Positions 58,200 through 64,000 of a DNA stretch of 64,000 nucleotides are shown piece after piece; positions within the stretch are counted from its first letter, which is position 1, and every line of letters begins with the position of its first letter. Made by a program: the position numbers and the translations under genes. The notes below the pieces were generated by a model. That model saw nothing but the letters and a program-made list of their open reading frames with translations, had not been told where the DNA came from and did not search any database. The DNA comes from Viola odorata (taxonomy: Eukaryota > Streptophyta > Magnoliopsida > Malpighiales > Violaceae): NCBI GenBank assembly GCA_963691705.1, contig OY829539.1, positions 75,179,255 to 75,243,254 on the forward strand, in the 5' to 3' direction.

Positions 58200-59462
58200 A
58201 TGTACGGTTTCACGAGCGTCAGCAGCAAGGAGGTCGATCTCGAGGCCGGCAATGGCCAGACCCTGTATCCGGGTCTTGGTCATGGCGAGAACGAGCTGCG
58301 ATGGGGCTTGATCCGCAAGGTCTACTCCATCTTGGCCGCACAGTTGGTCCTCACCACCATCGTCTCCGCCTTAACTGTCCTCTACACCCCCATCAACGCC
58401 GCTCTCACCGGAAGCTTTGGGCTCCTCTTACTCCTCTCCATCCTCCCCTTAGTCCGTAAGTCTTTCAATATCCTTTCGCTTCTGTTTAATTATGTCTAGG
58501 GTTTTCATTAATGATTCATTTGATGTCCATTTGAAACCTAAATTTGATTATTGTCTCTTATCTTCAATTCAATTCAATTGATGGGGCATTTTGGAAACTT
58601 GATGTCCATTTTGAAAACCTAAATTTGATTATTGTCTCTGATCTGTTATTCAATTCAATTGATGGGCATTTGTAAAAAGAAGGAATTTGTTATTAGTAGT
58701 ATTGGAATTGTTACTATTCCTAATTTATCGTGATTGTAAATGATTTATTAATCTAAAAAATTTGCAGTCTTGTGGCCGTTACATGTATATCACCAGAAGC
58801 ATCCACTGAACCTGATAATTCTTGCTGCCTTCACCATGTCCTTGAGCTTCCTGGTTGGAGTAGCCTGTGCTAATACGGAAGGTGTGTTTCCTGTCTCTTT
58901 TTTCTCCTTCCATGTTTGCATAGTTTCTTATATGATTAAAATTTGAATCGATTTGTGATCATTGCATTTTTCAATGGTTTCAGGGACAATTGTGCTTGAA
59001 GCACTAATTCTGACCTCTGTTGTTGTTTGCTCTCTGACTGGATACACTTTCTGGGCCGCAAAGAGGGGCAAGGACTTTAGTTTCATGGGACCTATGCTGT
59101 TCACTGGCCTCAATATTCTACTGTTTACCAGCCTTCTCCAGGTCAGATGTCTCAATTTTCTGCCAGTCTCTTGAGGCAGTTTGGTGTGTGTTTTGTTGAT
59201 TTGTTCATTTAGTACACTGGTCTGACTTTCCTGATTCTTTTGGGTTGTGCAGATGTTCTTCCCACTTGGCTCGACATCAACTGCAATTTACGGTGGAGTT
59301 AGTGCTTTGGTATTCTGCGGATACATCATCTATGACACCGACCACCTGATCAAGCGATTCTCTTATGACGAGTATATCTTGGCATCTGCTGCTCTCTACT
59401 TGGACATTCTGAACCTGTTCCTTACCATTTTGCGGATTCTGAATTCTCAGAGGGACAGTTAG
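58200..59462 (+). CDS. LIFEGUARD / BI-1-like multi-pass membrane protein
   Basis: Four exons (58200-58455, 58768-58881, 58984-59141, 59253-59462) encode 245 residues. The protein starts MYGFTSVSSKEVDLEAGNGQ, then has LRWGLIRKVYSILAAQLVLT, HVYHQKHPLN, SLSFLVGVACANTEG, YTFWAAKRGKDFSFMGP and ends with YDTDHLIKRFSYDEYILASAALYLDILNLFL, the hallmark of the TMBIM/LFG group. About seven hydrophobic segments are visible. Family members sit in the ER, Golgi or tonoplast and moderate cell death and calcium leak; plant LFGs influence brassinosteroid signalling and powdery mildew susceptibility. It is closest, from memory, to the shorter LFG members such as At4g15470. All introns are GT-AG with correct phases. 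The acidic pair YDTD matches the conserved pH/calcium sensor residues. Confidence 0.94.
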
Positions 59463-60409
59463 TTGTACAGCACATTCTCTACACCACCCGGCGGTCAGCT
59501 TGCAATTATTTCTTCCATAAAACTGTAACTGCAGATGGTATATATCTTCTATGTACTCTTGCAAGTGCTTAGTGTTACTTAATTTGAACTCAAAACTTTG
59601 GTAAATGAATCCACTTTCTGACCGGTATACCATCTCCAATGGTATTTTTTTGTCCCCTACCTGTTGAATTTACTTTGTTTGGTTGTTTTGGCATGTCAAT
59701 TCACCCCCCAATGTCAAGTCCTGCTTGCTGTTTCTATTGTCGTTACGTTTGTTACCGGAGATTGTTAGTCAAGGGTGGGGAGGGACTTGGTGTCGGTGAA
59801 GGGAATCTTAATGGTGCATAGTTGATAGAATATACAGGGTGGCTAGTAGTTCCATCTTGTCTGGTGGGGTTGGTTTAAAATCTTTTTTGTTGAATGATTA
59901 GCCATTAATACAGGCTTGTTTTTTCTCTTATTGGATACTCCTTGAACCGGATTTGAGGAAGCAATACGTGGGAGTGTAGGGATTGGAGCGGCACGTAAGT
60001 TTGGTGTTGGCCTTTGCATGGAGCGTCTATATTTTCATTTACATCTTTCCCGTTGACACGACAGCCATATGCGCCTCTTTTTCTTTTTCATTTCCGGAGA
60101 AGAACTAATCCAGTTTCACCAACAAGTAAATTGAATAATTTCTAGGGGTATTCTTGGTGTTTTCCTCTCTCTTACTCTATTGGATTGGATATGGAGGCCT
60201 GGGCCATGGGCTTTAAGAAAATGTTCACTCAAATTGTATTAACGAAAAAACCAAAGGGTATTCTGTCACCTCTGCCCAACCGTTGAGGAGCATTCTTGCA
60301 GAAGAAGCAGTAAAATTTCATTTTCATTTCCTTCCCTTTCCAAATTTCCTTCTGCTTTTCTTCTTCCTCTTCTCCAAATTCCTAAATCCTCCAAAATTCC
60401 TCAACCACC
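59463..60409. other. Intergenic, no gene recognised
   Basis: It begins with the 3' untranslated region of the LIFEGUARD-like gene. The rest has no ORF with known motifs. From 60300 on it becomes C/T-rich like a leader, ahead of a small ORF. Confidence 0.5.
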
Positions 60410-60727
60410 ATGATTTCCCGCACCTTCTCCTCCTCCACCTGGCTGCGCCCCTCCGTTCGCCTCCTCTCCTCTTCCTCCCCATCCTCCATCAGACCACTTC
60501 ATTCCCTCTCTCCCGCTGTCCTCCACTATCCTCCCCTCTCCGACCACCGCACCACCACCACCTCTCCTCCCTCCTCTCTCCCCGCATCCCGTTCTTTCTG
60601 CAAAGCTCGACACACCGAAGGGTCTAAAACCCACCACCCTCTGTCCCGCCACAATGATGACGACGAGACAGATCAAACGGAGAATCAAGCCCCCAAGAGA
60701 ATCATCATGAGATTGATGATAAGGTGA
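60410..60727 (+). CDS. Possible small protein with a mitochondrial-type N-terminus
   Basis: An ORF of 105 codons starts MISRTFSSSTWLRPSVRLLS, rich in Arg and Ser with no acidic residue for about 44 positions, like a mitochondrial or plastid presequence. The rest is Ser/Thr/Pro/His-rich with a short acidic DDDETDQTE patch. It is GC-richer than its surroundings and preceded by a C/T-rich leader-like stretch, both typical of real plant first exons. A strong donor (ATAAG/GTGAGG at 60723/60724) overlaps the stop, so the true gene may continue in a later exon that I could not identify. No family is recognised. It may be an unknown small mitochondrial protein or a gene remnant. Confidence 0.35.
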   Translation: MISRTFSSSTWLRPSVRLLSSSSPSSIRPLHSLSPAVLHYPPLSDHRTTTTSPPSSLPASRSFCKARHTEGSKTHHPLSRHNDDDETDQTENQAPKRIIMRLMIR

Positions 60728-61971
60728 GGCTGATGAACCGCCAATAGTATGGGATGGTGTAATCACACAGCTTTTGGCCACTGCTGCTATTTCCTCTTTC
60801 TAGGCCTCATTATCACTAACGTAGCCTGTACGTATTACAGATCCATCACTAATTTGTCCCCTAATTACTCTTTTCTTCTGTTGCGGTCACAGATCTCTAA
60901 TTTGACATCCTACTACTCCATATATACTTGTGTTGGTTTATTCATTTGTGATCATCTCATTAATTAATTGGTCGACTGTATAGGCTTAATCTACCACTGT
61001 GATTTCGATTAGTGTTGACATCTCGACGATGTGGGTGTTCCTTGAATATTATCTGAAAACTACTACCCTGTAGTCAGTAGAAACTGGTTATTAATTGAAT
61101 CATATTAGGGTTAATTCTTTCTTCAATTGCTTTGCGATGCACTGGCCGTTTATGCGAATTTTGTTTTATAAACTCTTTTTAGATGTCATTCTTAGTTCAC
61201 ATCATCTGAGATCACAAGAGGATTAAGGGGAAGTGGACAATCACAATATAATTATTTTGATTTTGAACAGAGTTTATACCCGTATGAATGTTTGTAATTT
61301 TTATATACAATCAAGATTTGGTATTTAATCACACTTCAAACTTTCTTTTCAAAGTGTTCATTTCTATACCAACCCATCAAATTTGTAGACACGTTCTCAT
61401 GGCGGATGAATAAAAGGAAATGGCCAATTTCAGTATACTCATAACGTGCCAATTTCTAGGGCTTGAGAATGGACAGGCCCAAATCCTACTTACTCAGTAG
61501 AAACTCGAAACAGGGTAACAAAAATCTGACCCAACCTTGTGGTAAACGGAGTTCAAATTCAACGGGTCAAATTCTAGTTATTAACTACCTTCTTTCCCCC
61601 GTGAAACTGAGAAAGAAAAGGAGCATTAAGTGTGAATTTCACCAGACATGAAAATCTTCTATGTAAGTAAGTAAGAACTAGAAGTAGAATGTACATAACC
61701 TGTTTAATAACTATTGAATTTTAACTTTCTCAGTAAACTCGACCTAGCCTTACTCTGGCATAGAGTCTGCAAATGGAGTTTCATTCAATTAATTTGTATT
61801 TATGTTATAAAATCGTTTTGATCACATGAATCCAATCCTTAGAACATTCAAATGAATGATACAAAAGAAAAATATCTACATAAAATAATCATTCACCACA
61901 TCTAATTAACATTTCAAATGCAGGAACCATAATTTTATTTACCCTGTATCTGAACACAAGTCATCCCTGTA
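60728..61971. other. Intergenic, no gene recognised
   Basis: About 1.2 kb of ordinary AT-rich sequence. It might contain unrecognised downstream exons of the small ORF to its left (one acceptor-like CTTTTTAG at 61182) and includes the 3' flank of the BSD-domain gene at its right edge. Confidence 0.5.
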
Positions 61972-63345
61972 TCATTGCTTAACAGGCGCATCATCATCAT
62001 CATCTTCAATATCCCAGCTAAGGTCCTCCTCTTCATCAGTAGAACTCAACCGCTTCTGCAAATCAACTCTGCTTGTACCCATTCCACTCCCCACGGATTG
62101 TGCTTTACTTTCATCATTGCTCCCAATGTCCTCAACCTCATCCCACCCAAGATCCTCCTCCTCGGGTAAAAATGACCGGTGGCTGGACACCACTGACAGA
62201 TCACTGTCCTTACATGATCCGCCACCATTCTCCCCTTTCCCCTCCTCTTTATCAGCACTTTCACGGCTCCCCTCGCTCACATTATCATCACCACTTTTGT
62301 TCTCCACCTCCACATTTCCACTAGAAGTAGACTCCCCTTTTGGCAACGATTCATCACCCCTTTTCTCCCTTGTACCAGCCACATCATCATCTTCATCGTC
62401 AAAATCCCAACTTAAATCCTCATCGTCTTCACCAGCAATGGCACGTTTAACAAGTAGAGATCTTGCTTCTTCAACTAGCTTCAACTTATGAATTTTATAG
62501 AAGTACCTACTCCAAAACCCTTCATTATCAACCTTATAAGGAACAACCTCATCATAAATCTTACTAACAGCCCCATTATTCTCAATAATTAACTCAATTT
62601 CATCTTCCTTTTCCTCTAGTTTAAAAGACTCGAATCTCCATTTCTCATACTCCACCTCATCATCAGGTGCCGTGCAATAAGTATCTAAATCACACTGAAT
62701 TGCACGCACCTGCATCTCAAATCGACTGTAGGGTTTCACATCCCCCGACAATTGATCACTAATGCGACTATTACTATTATCAAAATTGACAGTATTTGAT
62801 TCATCATGAACTGGAATGGAGTCCCTACCTTGAGCAATGATCTTAGCCGTGGATTTCCAAACAGTAGCTCCGATATCATCAATAGCTTGACCGACGGTTT
62901 CCAGAGACTCTTGCGCAACAGACGCGCCAGCTTCGAGTGAAGTTGGGAGATCATGGATGGCGCGTGAAGCCGCTTCTCTTATGACGGCGGTCTCTTTTCG
63001 CAGCCCGGATCCTAAATCCTTCAAGTCCTTGCGGTAGTTCTGGATCACCGATTCAGATTTGGTGGCGATGTTTTTCATGAAGCCGCCGAAAGACCATGCG
63101 GCGGGGTTTGTGGCTGGATCCTGGTCGGAGACGGGAGAGGGTTCGGATGGGGATTGGGGGGAATCGGGTGGAGAAGCGGGGTCGTCGGAGAGAACGGATT
63201 TGAAGAAATTCATTGGAGGCGGTTGGGTTTTGATGGAGGCGACGGTGACGGTGGGTTTAGGTAATTGAGGGTTTTTTGGTGGAGAGGGTGGCGGAGAGGA
63301 TTGGAGGGAGGAAGGGGAGAGGAGAGGATTACTATTGTGGGACAC
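61972..63345 (-). CDS. BSD-domain protein with acidic EDLSWD tail
   Basis: An intact single-exon ORF of 457 residues. The N-terminus is Pro/Ser-rich, followed by an amphipathic helical stretch (NIATKSESVIQNYRKDLKDLG and onward, about 95-165). The BSD domain spans about 215-295, with FKLEEKEDEIELIIENN, KIYDEVVPYKVDNEGFWSRYF and the Phe-Trp pair near the end that names the fold. The C-terminal 150 residues are strongly acidic and contain three copies of an EDL(S/G)WD motif: EDLSWDFDDEDD, EDLGWDEVEDIG and EDLSWDIEDDDD (the last at the very end). BSD domains occur in TFIIH p62 and in SYAP1-like and DOS2-like proteins; this one belongs to the plant SYAP1/DOS2-like set with no well defined role. 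No intron is needed and the length is normal. Confidence 0.9.
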   Translation of the reverse strand: MSHNSNPLLSPSSLQSSPPPSPPKNPQLPKPTVTVASIKTQPPPMNFFKSVLSDDPASPPDSPQSPSEPSPVSDQDPATNPAAWSFGGFMKNIATKSESVIQNYRKDLKDLGSGLRKETAVIREAASRAIHDLPTSLEAGASVAQESLETVGQAIDDIGATVWKSTAKIIAQGRDSIPVHDESNTVNFDNSNSRISDQLSGDVKPYSRFEMQVRAIQCDLDTYCTAPDDEVEYEKWRFESFKLEEKEDEIELIIENNGAVSKIYDEVVPYKVDNEGFWSRYFYKIHKLKLVEEARSLLVKRAIAGEDDEDLSWDFDDEDDDVAGTREKRGDESLPKGESTSSGNVEVENKSGDDNVSEGSRESADKEEGKGENGGGSCKDSDLSVVSSHRSFLPEEEDLGWDEVEDIGSNDESKAQSVGSGMGTSRVDLQKRLSSTDEEEDLSWDIEDDDDDAPVKQ

Positions 63346-64000
63346 TGAAATGTATTACGAGCGAAGAAATAGTGTAGAAGCTTGGCGTGTAAAAGAGAAG
63401 CGATGTTGTGTTTAGGCAACTCCAGTAAGAATTGCGTTTAATTTTTTCTGGAAACCATCAGGTATCCAGTCGAGCAAATTTTCAGAGGCGACAAAGTTTT
63501 TTCCTACAAGTTTTTAAAATTTCAAAATGGAGAGCTCTAGTTAAACAAGAATAATTCACATTCTTTTGGATGTACTGAGATAAAAATCCGATAAATTATC
63601 ACGGTAGGCAAAGGCTGCGCTTTGGAAATGGTATACCGAACTGCAAGTCGCTGTTCGACTATTTATAACGAATGCAATGGAAGAAAAACTGAGACTTTAT
63701 TTGATGTAATGTTCACATTTCCAAAATCAAAATAGATGCCATTAACTCCTATCAAGACAGCTCTGATGGAGGTAGGACAGCATTAAACGTCAAAATGAGG
63801 CCAATTTTTTCAGTAAAACTAAATCTGCAGTTCTTCCTCGTCTGGGCATCAACCCTTTTCACACATGACTGTATCGACAAGAAAATAATCCCACAAGAGA
63901 ATCAAAAACACCTTAGATCTTATTCAAGACATCCACCTGCGTCACGACGCCCTTTCCAGCCTTTCCGGGTCACTATCAACGTTACAAGACAACAGTCTAA
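63346..64000. other. Right end: BSD gene upstream region and possible edge of another gene
   Basis: The first few hundred bases are the promoter and leader of the BSD gene. At the very edge, the minus strand has two short open stretches: one open to the window end and closing with TGA near 63948 (ending VDSDPERLERAS), the other closing with TAA at 63913 (ending VVTQVDVLNKI). One could be the last exon of a minus-strand gene beyond the window, but neither is long enough to call. Confidence 0.3.

Noticed and set aside
59277..59639. Minus-strand ORF opposite the last LIFEGUARD exon
   Set aside because: It is a shadow of the conserved plus-strand coding exon with no family resemblance.
63913..63975. 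Last exon of a CBS-domain-like gene (VVTQVDVLNKI)
   Set aside because: Too short, with a stop a few codons upstream and no convincing acceptor; left as an uncertain edge.

Overview
This is nuclear DNA from a flowering plant, almost certainly a core eudicot. The genes are AT-rich and mostly cut by introns with plant-type GT-AG borders, the protein families are plant-specific (AWPM-19, FAR1/FRS, P-class PPR, FBA-type F-box, TDY-class MAPK), and the spacers carry plant DNA transposons. The species cannot be named from the sequence alone. All exon models were built by eye from splice signals and remembered family alignments. Every multi-exon model given here stays in frame from start to stop.

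Layout. The window opens in the 3' part of a dienelactone hydrolase gene (+, to 3255), whose last intron holds a repeat-derived insertion. Then come a D-group MAP kinase closest to MPK16 (+, 6319-10084), a MATH-BTB (BPM) substrate adaptor (-, 10910-13908), an organellar guanylate kinase (+, 14585-15448), a membrane-anchored ARM-repeat protein (+, 19493-22122), a 14-exon alpha/beta hydrolase with a C-terminal ubiquitin-interacting-like motif (-, 22605-28148), plastid glutamine synthetase GS2 (+, 31525-34696) and an AWPM-19 membrane protein (+, 35229-36005).

From about 36.9 to 53.9 kb lies a minus-strand accessory block: four F-box genes (one divergent, three close copies), an intact FAR1-related (FRS7/FRS12-like) gene and two broken 3' copies of it. 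The repeated unit appears to be 'FRS 3' end plus F-box gene'. Three transposons interrupt it: a Mutator-like element with long inverted repeats, a hAT element with an exact 8-bp target duplication, and an AT-rich inverted-repeat element. The uninterrupted paralogous copies in the same window act as empty sites for these insertions.

The right end has a PPR gene broken by one in-frame TGA (+, 55918-57546), a LIFEGUARD/BI-1-like membrane protein (+, 58200-59462), a weak small mitochondrial-type ORF and a BSD-domain protein with an acidic C-terminal tail (-, 61972-63345).

Genes working together. No operon-like system exists here. From memory of Arabidopsis, MPK16, BPM, guanylate kinase, ARM, FRS and PPR genes lie together in two duplicated blocks (around At5g18950-At5g19010 and At3g06190-At3g06250), so this window looks like an ancestral gene neighbourhood into which the F-box array and its transposons expanded. 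I did not find a clear, wholly new molecular system. The best leads are the F-box/FRS duplication array with its alternating GT/GC tract at a deletion breakpoint, the hydrolase-UIM architecture, and the minimal uORFs in front of the FRS start codon.
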